A DNA stretch of 64,000 nt, from positions 6,386,001 to 6,450,000 of the forward strand of contig NZ_LT670819.1 in NCBI RefSeq assembly GCF_900129855.1, read 5' to 3'. The position numbers and the translations under genes are program-made. Positions 31,542-40,990 of this stretch are shown here, in pieces (the stretch's first letter is position 1; each line of letters begins with the position of its first letter). The DNA is from Streptomyces sp. 3214.6. Lineage in GTDB: Bacteria > Actinomycetota > Actinomycetes > Streptomycetales > Streptomycetaceae. The notes beneath the pieces were generated by a model. It saw only the letters and a list, made by a program, of their open reading frames with translations, ran no database searches and was not told the DNA's origin.

Positions 31542-34109
31542 TCAGCGCGCGTCCGCCGCCTGGGCCCGCAGCGCCCGCTCCACGCCCGAGCGGGACTCGG
31601 AGACCAGGCGGCGCAGGGCCGCGTTCGGCTCGGCCGAGGCCAGCCAGGCGTCCGTCTTGTCCAGAGTCTCCTGGGAGACCTGGACCGTCGGATAGAGGCC
31701 GATCGCGATCTGCTGCGCGATCTCGTGCGAACGGGTGTCCCAGATGCCCTTGACGACCTCGAAGTACGTGTCGGCGTAGGGCGCGAGCAGCTCACGCTGG
31801 TCGGTCTGGACGAAGCCGCCGATGACGGCCTCCTGCACGGCGTTCGGCAGCTTGTCGGAGTCGACGACCGACGCCCACGCCTCCGCCTTGGCCTCCGGGG
31901 TCGGCCGGGCGGCCCGGGCGGTCGCCGCGTGACGCTCACCGGCGGCCGTCTTGTCGCGCTCGTACTCGCCGGCGATCTCCGCCTCGTCGAACCGGCCGAC
32001 CGCCGCGAGACGCTGCACGAACGCCCAGCGCAGCTCGGTGTCGACGGCCAGGCCCTCGACCGTCTGCGAGCCGTCCAGCAGGGCCTCCAGGAGGTCCAGC
32101 TGCTCCGGGGTGCGGGCCGTGGCCGCGAACGCCCGCGCCCACGCCAGCTGGTGGTCGCTGCCGGCCGCCGCGGACCGCAGGTGGGCCAGCGTGGCGTCCG
32201 TCCAGCGGGTCAGCAGGGCCTCGCGGGCGCTCGGGTCGGCGTACAGGTCGACGGCGAGCTTGACCTGCCGCTGCAGCGACTGCACGACGCCGATGTCGGA
32301 CTCCTTGCCGATGCCGGACAGCACCAGGGACAGGTAGTCGTGAGTGGGCAGTTCGGCGTCCCGGGTCATGTCCCAGGCCGACGCCCAGCACAGGGCACGC
32401 GGCAGCGACGACTCGAAGTCCCCGAGGTGCTCGGTCACGAACGCGAGGGACTGCTCGTCCAGGCGGACCTTGGCGTACGACAGGTCGTCGTCGTTGAGCA
32501 GGACGACGTTCGGACGGCGCTTGCCGACCAGCTGCGGGACGGCCGTCAGCTCGCCGTCGACGTCCAGCTCCACGCGCTCGTCGCGCACCAGCTTGCCGCT
32601 GTCGTCGTCGAGGTCGTACAGGCCGACCGCGATGCGGTGCGGGCGCAGCGTAGGCTCGCCCTTCGCGCCGACGGGGAGCGCGGGGGCCTCCTGGCGGATG
32701 GCGAAGGAGGTGATGACGCCGTGGGCGTCCGTCTCGATCTCCGGGCGCAGGATGTTGATGCCGGCGGTCTGCAGCCACTTCTGCGACCAGGTGCCGAGGT
32801 CGCGGCCGGAGGTCTCCTCCAGGGCGCCCAGCAGGTCGGACAGGCGGGTGTTGCCGAAGGCGTGCCGCTTGAAGTAGGCCTGCACGCCCGCGAAGAACTC
32901 GTCCATGCCGACGTACGCCACGAGCTGCTTCAGGACGGACGCGCCCTTGGCGTAGGTGATGCCGTCGAAGTTGACCAGGACGTCGTCCAGGTCGCGGATC
33001 TCGGCCATGATCGGGTGGGTGGACGGCAGTTGGTCCTGCCGGTACGCCCACGTCTTCATGGAGTTGGCGAACGTGGTCCACGAGTGCGGCCAGCGCGACT
33101 GCGGGGAGTACGCCTGGCAGGCGATGGACGTGTAGGTGGCGAACGACTCGTTCAGCCACAGGTCGTTCCACCACTCCATGGTGACCAGGTCGCCGAACCA
33201 CATGTGGGCCAGCTCGTGCAGGATCGTCTCCGCGCGCAGCTCGTACGACGCGTCGGTCACCTTGGAGCGGAACACGTACTGGTCGCGGATGGTGACCGCA
33301 CCCGCGTTCTCCATCGCGCCCGCGTTGAACTCCGGCACGAACAGCTGGTCGTACTTCTTGAACGGGTAGGCGTAGTCGAACTTCTCCTGGAACCAGTCGA
33401 AGCCCTGCCGGGTGACCTCGAAGATCGCGTCCGAGTCGAGGAACTCGGCGAGGGAGGGCCGGCAGTAGATGCCCAGCGGCACCGACTGCCCGTTCTTCTC
33501 GTACACGCTGTGGACGCTGTGGTACGGGCCGACGATGAGCGCGGTGATGTAGGTGGAGATCCGCGGGGTCGGCTCGAACACCCAGACGTCGTCCTTGGGT
33601 TCCGGCGTCGGCGAGTTGGAGATGACGGTCCAGCCGGTGGGGGCCTTCACCGTGAACTGGAAGGTCGCCTTCAGGTCCGGCTGCTCGAAGGACGCGAACA
33701 CGCGACGGGCGTCCGGCACCTCGAACTGCGTGTACAAATAGGCCTGTTCGTCGACAGGGTCGACGAAGCGGTGCAGGCCCTCGCCGGTGTTGGTGTAGGC
33801 GCAGTCGGCGACCACGCGCAGGACGTTACGGCCTTCCAGCAGTCCGGAGAGCGCGATCCGGGAGTCCTTGAAGACGTCTTCCGGCTCCAGCGCGTCCCCG
33901 TTCAGCGTCACCTCGTGGACGGTCGGGGCCACCAGGTCGATGAAGGACTCGGCGCCGTTCTCTGCCACGTCGAAACGCACCGTGGTCACGGACCGATAGG
34001 TACCGCCCTCCTGCGCGCCGGACAGGTCGAGATCGATCTCGTACGAGTCAACGGTGAGCAGCTTCGCCCGCTGCTGCGCCTCTTCGCGAGTCAGGTTTGT
34101 GCCAGGCAC
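31542..34109 (-). CDS. pepN: aminopeptidase N, first copy
   Basis: An 855-residue M1 family zinc aminopeptidase. The exopeptidase motif is GAMEN in FNAGAMENAGAVTIRDQYVF, and the zinc site is HELAH in ETILHELAHMWFGDLV followed by WLNESFA (third ligand Glu). The C-terminal ~400 residues form the helical ERAP1-like domain. It removes N-terminal residues from peptides in the cytoplasm. GTG 34109 follows GAGGAGAT and gives the usual PGTNLTREEAQQRA start. A second paralogue lies 10 kb away on the same strand. Confidence 0.95.
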   Translation of the reverse strand: MPGTNLTREEAQQRAKLLTVDSYEIDLDLSGAQEGGTYRSVTTVRFDVAENGAESFIDLVAPTVHEVTLNGDALEPEDVFKDSRIALSGLLEGRNVLRVVADCAYTNTGEGLHRFVDPVDEQAYLYTQFEVPDARRVFASFEQPDLKATFQFTVKAPTGWTVISNSPTPEPKDDVWVFEPTPRISTYITALIVGPYHSVHSVYEKNGQSVPLGIYCRPSLAEFLDSDAIFEVTRQGFDWFQEKFDYAYPFKKYDQLFVPEFNAGAMENAGAVTIRDQYVFRSKVTDASYELRAETILHELAHMWFGDLVTMEWWNDLWLNESFATYTSIACQAYSPQSRWPHSWTTFANSMKTWAYRQDQLPSTHPIMAEIRDLDDVLVNFDGITYAKGASVLKQLVAYVGMDEFFAGVQAYFKRHAFGNTRLSDLLGALEETSGRDLGTWSQKWLQTAGINILRPEIETDAHGVITSFAIRQEAPALPVGAKGEPTLRPHRIAVGLYDLDDDSGKLVRDERVELDVDGELTAVPQLVGKRRPNVVLLNDDDLSYAKVRLDEQSLAFVTEHLGDFESSLPRALCWASAWDMTRDAELPTHDYLSLVLSGIGKESDIGVVQSLQRQVKLAVDLYADPSAREALLTRWTDATLAHLRSAAAGSDHQLAWARAFAATARTPEQLDLLEALLDGSQTVEGLAVDTELRWAFVQRLAAVGRFDEAEIAGEYERDKTAAGERHAATARAARPTPEAKAEAWASVVDSDKLPNAVQEAVIGGFVQTDQRELLAPYADTYFEVVKGIWDTRSHEIAQQIAIGLYPTVQVSQETLDKTDAWLASAEPNAALRRLVSESRSGVERALRAQAADAR

Positions 34110-34221
34110 GCGGTCATCTCCTCGATTTGTGTCGGTTGCGCCATCCTTCCATGGCATCCGCGGGGAACGCGATGTCCGTTTACCGCCGGTGGGCGGGGCC
34201 CGCGCGCGCGACGGTGGACCC

Positions 34222-34695
34222 ATGACGACCTACCTCGCACGACCCATAGCCCCGACGGTCCTGAAGGAACTGCGCACCGCCGACGACGCCGGCCGGCCCA
34301 CCGCCGCGTTCACCGACGAGGAGGGCGGCGCGCCCCTGCGCTGCTGCCTGCGCCACAGCAGCCCCGGCGAGCGCATCGCGCTCGTCTCGTACGCGCCGCT
34401 GCGTCGCTGGGCCGCGGAGACGGGCGCCTGCCCCGGGCCCTACGACGAGCAGGGCCCCGTCTTCGTCCACGCCGAGGAGTGCGCGGGACCCGAGCTGGAC
34501 GGTCACCCGTTCGCGAACGCCCACCGGACCGTTCGCCGCTACTCGGCCGACGGCCACATCCTGGGCGGCGAGCTGGTCGAGGCCGCCGACGGCTTCGACG
34601 CCGCCTTCCGAAACGCGTTCGACGACCCGGCCGTGGCGTTCGTCCACGTCCGGGCCGTCGAGTACGGCTGCTTCCTCTACGAGGTCAGTCCTTGA
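34222..34695 (+). CDS. DUF1203 family protein
   Basis: A 157-residue cytoplasmic protein. The conserved blocks GGAPLRCCLRHSSPGERIALVSYAPL, GPVFVHAEECAG and AVAFVHVRAVEYGCFLYEV match what I know as DUF1203. The family has paired Cys and His residues that could bind a metal, but no function is established. It diverges from pepN with about 110 bp between starts. ATG 34222 begins the conserved domain. Confidence 0.85.
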   Translation: MTTYLARPIAPTVLKELRTADDAGRPTAAFTDEEGGAPLRCCLRHSSPGERIALVSYAPLRRWAAETGACPGPYDEQGPVFVHAEECAGPELDGHPFANAHRTVRRYSADGHILGGELVEAADGFDAAFRNAFDDPAVAFVHVRAVEYGCFLYEVSP

Positions 34696-34718
34696 GCGAG
34701 GTCAGCCCTTGAGCGTGG

Positions 34719-35735
34719 TCAGCCCTTGAGCTCGGCCGCCACCAGCTCCGCGATCTGCACCGCGTTCAGCGCGGCGCCCTTGCGGAGGTTGTCGTTGGAG
34801 ATGAACAGGGCGAGGCCGTGGTCGACGGTCTCGTCCTGGCGGATGCGGCCGACGTAGGACGGGTCCTGGCCGGCGGCCTGGAGGGGGGTCGGGATGTCGG
34901 AGAGGGCGACGCCCGGGGCACCCGCCAGAAGCTCCGTCGCCCGCTCCACCGACAGGGGACGCGCGAAACGGGCGTTGACCTGGAGGGAGTGGCCGGAGAA
35001 CACCGGGACCCGCACACAGGTGCCGGAGACCTTGAGGCCGGGGATCTCCAGGATCTTGCGGGACTCGTTGCGCAGCTTCTGCTCCTCGTCGGTCTCGTGT
35101 CGACCGTCGTCGACGATCGAGCCGGCCAGCGGGATCACGTTGAAGGCGATGGGACGCTTGTAGACGCCGGGCTCGGGGAAGTCGACCGCGCCGCCGTCGT
35201 GCGTCAGCTTGTCCGCGTCGGCGACGACCTTCTGCGCCTGGCCGTGCAGCTCCGCCACGCCCGCGACACCCGAGCCCGACACCGCCTGGTACGTCGCGAC
35301 GACCAGCGCCTCCAGGCCGGCCTCCGCGTGCAGCGGCTTCAGGACCGGCATCGCGGCCATCGTCGTGCAGTTCGGGTTGGCGATGATGCCCTTGGGGCGG
35401 TCCGCGACCGCGTGCGGGTTCACCTCGGAGACGACCAGCGGGACCTGCGGGTCCTTGCGCCAGGCCGACGAGTTGTCGATCACGACCGCGCCCTGCGAGG
35501 CGACCTTCTCGGCCAGCGCCTTCGAGGTCGCGCCGCCCGCGGAGAACAGGACGATGTCCAGGCCCGAGTAGTCGGCCGTCGCCGCGTCCTCGACCGTCAC
35601 GCCGTCCAGGGTCGAGCCGGCGGAGCGGGCCGACGCGAACAGACGCAGCTCGGTGACCGGGAAGGCGCGCTCCTTGAGGATCCTGCGCATGACCGTGCCG
35701 ACCTGACCGGTGGCTCCGACGATTCCGACCCTCAC
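34719..35735 (-). CDS. asd: aspartate-semialdehyde dehydrogenase
   Basis: A 338-residue enzyme of lysine, threonine and methionine biosynthesis that reduces aspartyl phosphate with NADPH. The N-terminus has the dinucleotide loop VGIVGATGQVG; the active-site Cys is in IIANPNCTTMAAMPVLKPLH (about residue 130); the catalytic His region is VFSGHSLQVNARF. Length is normal. GTG 35735 has GAGGAG five bases upstream. No aspartokinase gene is adjacent in the window. Confidence 0.95.
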   Translation of the reverse strand: MRVGIVGATGQVGTVMRRILKERAFPVTELRLFASARSAGSTLDGVTVEDAATADYSGLDIVLFSAGGATSKALAEKVASQGAVVIDNSSAWRKDPQVPLVVSEVNPHAVADRPKGIIANPNCTTMAAMPVLKPLHAEAGLEALVVATYQAVSGSGVAGVAELHGQAQKVVADADKLTHDGGAVDFPEPGVYKRPIAFNVIPLAGSIVDDGRHETDEEQKLRNESRKILEIPGLKVSGTCVRVPVFSGHSLQVNARFARPLSVERATELLAGAPGVALSDIPTPLQAAGQDPSYVGRIRQDETVDHGLALFISNDNLRKGAALNAVQIAELVAAELKG

Positions 35736-35914
35736 GGCGACTCCTCTGTGTCTCTTGCGTGGCTCTTTACGTGCATGTTGCCTGGCCGAGGCTTTTCCAT
35801 CATGCGGCCGACCCCGGCCCGCCTGTCCAATTTTTTGTCCCGCATGCCCGAGGAATGGGACGCGACGGGCGACAGTGTGACGTACGCCTCCACACGATTC
35901 CCCGGCGTCCCGCC

Positions 35915-35939
35915 GAACGTTTCCGCGCCCTGCGGCGTC
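35915..35939 (+). promoter_or_regulatory. ECF-like promoter GAAC-N17-CGTC
   Basis: GAAC at 35915-35918 and CGTC at 35936-35939 are 17 bp apart, matching the generic ECF promoter. It sits 27 bp before the sigma gene start at 35966, so the factor may transcribe its own gene. Confidence 0.5.
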
Positions 35940-35965
35940 GTAGATACAGCGTCGGGAGGGGAGGG

Positions 35966-36508
35966 GTGGCTTTGCTGCGTGGAAGGGCCCGCCGCGCCCA
36001 GGGGAACGGGGTCGTGCACGGCGACGATCCTCTGGACGCGGCGCAGGAGCGCCGGGTGCGGGCGGTGCTCGCGCTGGGCGGGGTTCCGCAGTCGGACCTG
36101 CCGGACGGGGTACAGCAGGTACGTCTGCGGCTGCTGGAGCGCGCCGCGAAGGGCTACGAGGCCCCGCGCGACGTCTCCGCGTGGGCGGCGGTCGTCGCCT
36201 CCAACCTCGCCATGGACTGGCACCGCGCCAAGCGCCGCCAGGAGCGGCTGGGGGAGCGGCTGGCCTCACTGCGCCAGCACGAGCACCCCTCCGGCGAGGA
36301 CACCAGCGTGCTCTCCCTCGCCGTCGCCAAGGGCCTGGACGACCTGCCCGACGCCCAGCGTCAGGTCGTCGTCCTGCGCTTCTACGCCGACCTGCCGGTG
36401 CGCTCGATAGCCCAGGAGCTGGGAGTTCCGGAGGGCACGGTCAAGAGCCGCCTGCACACGGCGGTACGGGCCCTGCGCGCCCGCCTGCACGAGGACGAGG
36501 TGGTGTGA
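35966..36508 (+). CDS. sigma-70 family RNA polymerase sigma factor
   Basis: A sigma factor of about 180 residues. Region 4 is clear: LDDLPDAQRQVVVLRFYADLPVRSIAQELGVPEGTVKSRLHTAVRALRARL. Region 2 is shorter and less typical, around QQVRLRLLERAAKGYEAPRDVSAWAAVVASNLAMDWHR. GTG 35966 comes after a GGGAGGGGAG stretch; GTG 36014 is an alternative. It is coupled (one-base gap) to a membrane protein gene that may act as its anti-sigma factor. Confidence 0.82.
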   Translation: MALLRGRARRAQGNGVVHGDDPLDAAQERRVRAVLALGGVPQSDLPDGVQQVRLRLLERAAKGYEAPRDVSAWAAVVASNLAMDWHRAKRRQERLGERLASLRQHEHPSGEDTSVLSLAVAKGLDDLPDAQRQVVVLRFYADLPVRSIAQELGVPEGTVKSRLHTAVRALRARLHEDEVV

Positions 36509-36509
36509 C

Positions 36510-37316
36510 GTGACCGCGGAACACGAGGACCGCGCCGGAGACGAGAGCGGCGGCGCCGGGCCGGACGCGCTGATGGCGGCGATCACCGACGAGCGGCTGT
36601 CCGAGGAGAGTCTCGCGGACGCCGCGTTCATGGCGGAGTACCGCTCGGCGACCGCCGACCTCGCGGTGCTGCGCGAGCAGCTCGGCCTGGTCGCCGGCAC
36701 CCTGGTCGCGGACACCCCGACGGAACCGTCCCGGGAGCCGGCGGCCGAGCAGCCCCCCGCACCCGTACGGCGACTGCCCGCACCGCGCCGGCGCCGCCCT
36801 CTGGCCCTGCGCGCCGTGGGCGTCGCCGCCGCCGGTGCGCTGGTCCTCGGGGCCGGCTGGGTGGTCGTCCAGGTCGGGCACGGGGTGAACGGCGGCGCCG
36901 ACGACAAGGCCTCCGCCGGCGACGCCTCCGCCGCCGAGGCCGACGGCGGCGACGCGGGCGCCAAGGCGTCCTCGGGCGCCGGCAGCCCCCTGCGCGACCC
37001 CGGTTATCTCGCCTGCGCCCGGCTCGTCGTGGAGGGCGACGTGACGGACGTCCGCCGGCTGCCCGGCACGGCCCGCGAACGCGTCACCCTGCGTGTCACG
37101 CACGCGTACAAGCCCGCCAAGAGCGCACCCCAGGTCGGCTTCGTCGTGGAGGAGGGCATGGATCCGCTGCTCGACAAGGGCGACCACGTCCTGGTCGCGC
37201 TGGCGAAGGGGGCCGACACCCCCGAGGTCTGGGCGGTCGGCGAATCCGAGATCGCCACCGAGCGGGAGGCACTCACCGAGACACTCCCCGACACGGCGGG
37301 CGTCGCCTGCGAATAG
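36510..37316 (+). CDS. single-pass membrane protein coupled to sigma factor
   Basis: A 268-residue protein: a cytoplasmic N-terminal part of about 90 residues with a Pro/Arg stretch, one membrane helix (about 97-120, LALRAVGVAAAGALVLGAGWVVV), an Ala/Asp/Ser/Gly-rich linker, and an extracytoplasmic domain of roughly 110 residues with two Cys (YLACARLV and the C-terminal ACE). GTG 36510 follows the sigma stop by one base. The layout is that of an anti-sigma factor, though no zinc motif is present. Confidence 0.75.
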   Translation: MTAEHEDRAGDESGGAGPDALMAAITDERLSEESLADAAFMAEYRSATADLAVLREQLGLVAGTLVADTPTEPSREPAAEQPPAPVRRLPAPRRRRPLALRAVGVAAAGALVLGAGWVVVQVGHGVNGGADDKASAGDASAAEADGGDAGAKASSGAGSPLRDPGYLACARLVVEGDVTDVRRLPGTARERVTLRVTHAYKPAKSAPQVGFVVEEGMDPLLDKGDHVLVALAKGADTPEVWAVGESEIATEREALTETLPDTAGVACE

Positions 37317-37344
37317 GACCTGTCCTGCGCCGCGAACGAACGAA

Positions 37345-37372
37345 GGGCGGGCGCCCGGATGGACGCCCGCCC
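37345..37372. terminator. bidirectional hairpin between membrane protein and protease genes
   Basis: GGGCGGGCG (37345-37353) and CGCCCGCCC (37364-37372) form a nine-pair stem with a ten-base loop, between convergent stops at 37316 and 37393. Confidence 0.75.
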
Positions 37373-37392
37373 CTGGTGCTCGGCTCAACGTG

Positions 37393-40300
37393 TTACGGCG
37401 TGACCTTCTCGATCGTCACCTTGCCGAGGCCCGCGACGGTGCCCCGCGCGTTGACCAGCTGGACCTGGCCGAACAGCACCCGGCCCGCCGGCGGGACGGA
37501 CGCGGCGGTGACGGTCGCGGCGACCGTCGTCGAGGCGCCCGTGGCCAGCTTCACCGGCGTCGACTCGTCGACGGTGACGGTGCCGAGCGTGGGCGACAGG
37601 AACGCGTCCACGTAGTCGTACGCCGTCGTGCCGGCCGGGACCGAGTAGCCCGCGACCTCGATGGTGTACGTGCCGGCGGCGGGCGACGGGATGGAGACCG
37701 CCTCCTCCGCGTCACCGTCGGCCTGCTGCGCGACCTGGTTGCCGTTCGCGTCGTAGACCGTCAGGTCCAGGTCGGCGGAGGCGTCGGAGACGTTGCCGAT
37801 GGAGACGTCCAGCGACTTGGCGCCGGCCGGGACCTCGACCGTGGTGGTCTGGGTCGCGCCGTTGGCGATGGTCGGGCGGGCCGTCTTGGACGAGCCGAGC
37901 GGGCCGCCGGCCGGCTTGCCGTCGAAGGCGGCGAAGTTGTTCTTCACCTTCCACGAGGCGGCGGTCGGGGCGCCGACCTTCGCCTCGGGCACGGTCACGG
38001 TCTCCGGGTCGAAGGCCACGCCGTAGACGGTGGCGTCCAGCTTGTACGGGTTGTCGAGCAGCGGCGAGGTGCGACGCGACTCGACCTCGATCTCCCAGAC
38101 CCCGGCCTGCGGGTTCTGGTACGAACGGGCGTCGGGCCGGCACCCGTTGGTGTTGGGGTAGTTGCTGTAGCAGTAGATCGTGGAGGTGTCCTCGACCGCG
38201 ACGCCGTAGGGGTGGATCGAGATGAAACGGGTCTGGCTCTTGTCCTTCAGCCCGCCGATCGCGACCTCGAAGGACTTGGCGCCCTCCGGCACGGTCAGGA
38301 AGTACGACTGGAAGCTGTTGCGCTGCACGGTGTTCGACACGTGGAACGTGTGCTTCACCGGCGTCGAGACGACGACCGTGTTGAGGATCTGCTTGTCGAG
38401 GCCCTCGGTCTTCGGGTCGTCGACCTCCAGGATGGCGCTGGCGATGCCCGCGGCCTTCGGCTGGGCCTGGATCCTGACCGTCACCGGCTTGTTCAGCGGC
38501 AGCTTCACCTCGTCGGAGCCGAGGATCCTGAAGGTCCCGGCCGCGTTGTTCTCGAGGTGCAGCTTGTGACGGACCGCCTTGTCGGCGCCGGACGTACGGG
38601 TGATGGTGACGTCGTACGTCTTCTTCTGCCCGGCCTTCAGGCCGCTCTCGCGGTCGTAGATGCCGGTGCCGAAGCCCGGGGTCTTCAGCGCCTGGTCGAG
38701 CGCGGTGTCGACCGGGGCCTTCACCGTGTAGTCGGACGTCACGGCGTCGCGGGCGGCGGCGCCCTTCCTGATGGACTTCCAGGCGTCCACGATGTTGATG
38801 GCGCCCGAGCCCTCCTCGTAGGCCTGCAGACCCTTGATGTGGTCGGCGGTCGAGGTCAGCGCCGTGCGCAGGATCGCCGGGGTGAGCGCGACCCTGGCCT
38901 GCTTGGCGGCGGAGATGAGCAGCGCCGAGGCGCCCGCGGCCTGCGGGGAGGCCATCGAGGTGCCCTGCAGCATGGAGTAGCCGGCCGGCAGCGGGTAGCC
39001 CGCGTCGGCGACCGGGGCGCCCGGCAGCCAGGTCTGGGTGGTGTTGATCGCGGCGCCGGGGGCGACGAGGGTCGGCGTGAAGCCGCCGTCCTCACGCGGG
39101 CCGCGCGAGGAGAACGGCAGCAGCGCGTACTTCTTCGTCACCTGCGAGCCGTAGTTGGAGGCCCAGGTCTCCTTGGAGATGGCCGCGCCGACCGAGATCA
39201 CCTTGTCGGCAAGACCGGGGTCGCCGATGGTGTTCGCGCCGGGGCCCTCGTTGCCCGCGGAGATCACGAGCTGGACGCCGTAGGTGTCGATGAGGCGCGT
39301 GTACAGCTCGGCGCGCGCGTTGTTGCCGTCGTTCAGACCCGGCAGACCGCCGATCGACATGTTGACGATGTCGACGCCACGGTTGACGACCAGGTCGATC
39401 ATGCCCTCGGTGAGGGCGACGTTGGTGCAGCCCGCGCCGAAGATGCAGGCACGGGAGGAGACGATCTTCGCGCCGGGCGCGGCGCCGTTCATCTTTCCGC
39501 CGAACAGGCCGTTCGCGGCGGTGATGCCGGCGACGTGCGTGCCGTGCTCGCTGGCGATGAGACCGATGTTGGCGAAGTCGGCCTTCTTGCCGACCCAGTC
39601 GCCGCCGAACGGGTCCATCGGCACGTCCTTGCGGATCTGCACGACGAACGGCTGCCGCTCGGCGACGTCGGTCGCCGGGTTGTCGGTGCCGAAGTACCCG
39701 ATCTGGTAGCCGTCCTTGTACGGCTTCATCGCGGTGTCGTCGGTGAAGTCGCCGTTGTTGTTCACGTCGACGGTGACCGTGCCGGCCGCGGCGTCGTACA
39801 GGACGCCCCACGCGTCGGTGGTGTCGCCGTCGCGGTTGACGTCGCCCTTGGCGTCGCCGCCCGCGGTGGCGGACTCCCGGAAGAGGTTGATCTGGTACGA
39901 GCCGGCTTTCGCCGTCCAGGTGCGGCCCCCGAAGGTGAAGCTGGGCCCGGAGACCGAGGTTGTCATCGGGCGCCACGAGGCGTCGCCGTCGAGGATCGGG
40001 TCGGTGGACGTCACCCAGTCGACGATCTTGCGCTCGCCGGTGGTGGTCTTCTGCAGCGCGGGGTGCGCCAGGTCCACACCGGAGTCGAGGATGCCGATGG
40101 TGACACCGCGGCCGTCCGCCTTCGGGTTCTTCTTCACGAAGTCGACGGCGCCCGTCTCGAAGGACGGGTTGTACGGGTTCTTGGCGGGGGTGTTCTTGTT
40201 CGGCGCCGCGTAGGTCTTCGTCTTCGACGCGGACCGCGCGGACTTGGCGCCCGTCGAGGCCTTCGCGTCCGGCGTCGGGTCGTCGAGGACGATGTCCTGC

Positions 40301-40731
40301 TTCAGGTCGATGGCGTGCACCGAGGTCAGCTTCGCCGCGGCGGCGATCGTCGAGTCGGCCTTGGCCGTCGGGACGGTGGCGCGGACGTAGCCGACCTTGT
40401 CGTAGGACTCGCCGACCGAGCCGCCCTTGACCGCGTCCAGCTCCTTGGCGACCTGCTCGGTCTGGCCGGGGGCGGTCGCGATCATCAGCGTGACGTTCTT
40501 GTCGCCGGCGGCCTTCGCCTCGGCGAGCAGGGTGGCGTCGTCGGAGCCGAGCTTTTCGGGGGCGGACTTCACGCCCGGGTCGGCCGAGACCGGGGCCTGG
40601 CCGACGTCGCCGGCGAAAGCCATGGGTATCGGCCCGGCCGCGGACAGCGCGGCCACGAGGCCCGCGGCCACGGCTATGCGGGCCACGCGTCTTGTGCCCG
40701 ATATCGGTTCACGCTGGGGGGTGAGGGTCAT
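37393..40731 (-). CDS. secreted subtilisin-family (S8) serine protease
   Basis: An 1112-residue exported protease. The signal peptide RRVARIAVAAGLVAALSAAG ends near PMAFA-GD. A propeptide-like region of about 170 residues precedes the catalytic domain, whose triad is Asp in IGILDSGVDLAHP, His in SEHGTHVAGITA and Ser in GTSMASPQAAG, with the oxyanion Asn in VISAGNEGPG. The insert with DVNRDGDTTDAWG and VDVNNNGDFTDD looks calcium-binding. The C-terminal ~450 residues are beta-sandwich repeats, as in tripeptidyl-peptidase II-like subtilases. ATG 40731 has AAGGGA upstream; ATG 40737 is possible. No sorting signal is seen, so it should be released. Confidence 0.93.
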   Translation of the reverse strand: MTLTPQREPISGTRRVARIAVAAGLVAALSAAGPIPMAFAGDVGQAPVSADPGVKSAPEKLGSDDATLLAEAKAAGDKNVTLMIATAPGQTEQVAKELDAVKGGSVGESYDKVGYVRATVPTAKADSTIAAAAKLTSVHAIDLKQDIVLDDPTPDAKASTGAKSARSASKTKTYAAPNKNTPAKNPYNPSFETGAVDFVKKNPKADGRGVTIGILDSGVDLAHPALQKTTTGERKIVDWVTSTDPILDGDASWRPMTTSVSGPSFTFGGRTWTAKAGSYQINLFRESATAGGDAKGDVNRDGDTTDAWGVLYDAAAGTVTVDVNNNGDFTDDTAMKPYKDGYQIGYFGTDNPATDVAERQPFVVQIRKDVPMDPFGGDWVGKKADFANIGLIASEHGTHVAGITAANGLFGGKMNGAAPGAKIVSSRACIFGAGCTNVALTEGMIDLVVNRGVDIVNMSIGGLPGLNDGNNARAELYTRLIDTYGVQLVISAGNEGPGANTIGDPGLADKVISVGAAISKETWASNYGSQVTKKYALLPFSSRGPREDGGFTPTLVAPGAAINTTQTWLPGAPVADAGYPLPAGYSMLQGTSMASPQAAGASALLISAAKQARVALTPAILRTALTSTADHIKGLQAYEEGSGAINIVDAWKSIRKGAAARDAVTSDYTVKAPVDTALDQALKTPGFGTGIYDRESGLKAGQKKTYDVTITRTSGADKAVRHKLHLENNAAGTFRILGSDEVKLPLNKPVTVRIQAQPKAAGIASAILEVDDPKTEGLDKQILNTVVVSTPVKHTFHVSNTVQRNSFQSYFLTVPEGAKSFEVAIGGLKDKSQTRFISIHPYGVAVEDTSTIYCYSNYPNTNGCRPDARSYQNPQAGVWEIEVESRRTSPLLDNPYKLDATVYGVAFDPETVTVPEAKVGAPTAASWKVKNNFAAFDGKPAGGPLGSSKTARPTIANGATQTTTVEVPAGAKSLDVSIGNVSDASADLDLTVYDANGNQVAQQADGDAEEAVSIPSPAAGTYTIEVAGYSVPAGTTAYDYVDAFLSPTLGTVTVDESTPVKLATGASTTVAATVTAASVPPAGRVLFGQVQLVNARGTVAGLGKVTIEKVTP

Positions 40732-40990
40732 CGGCATCCCTTGTAGGTAAAGGAACGAGCAGCACACGACCAGGACGTTCCTGCCTGATCACGGCCGTCC
40801 GGAACACGGTCCCGGATGACCGCAAAGCTTTACCCAAGGGACTGGTGTTTGGGGAGAGTTGACCGAATCGATATGGATGTATGGGGAAAACCCTCTACGC
40901 GTCACCGGTGGGGAATCTTCGTGGAGGGTGTGGGCGGGATGTGGGCGATATTGCCCGTCCTGATCCGCGTCGAACGGCTAACGTCCCTGT

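Noticed and set aside
31500..34712. A 1070-codon plus-strand frame opposite pepN
   Set aside because: It runs antisense to the whole first pepN and then over the DUF1203 gene in another frame; composition is Val/Arg/Gly-rich and no motif is seen.
40738..40990. Possible small RNA or riboswitch between protease and NUDIX genes
   Set aside because: The region is somewhat AT-rich and has promoter-like words, but I could not find a conserved riboswitch core or a convincing hairpin set.
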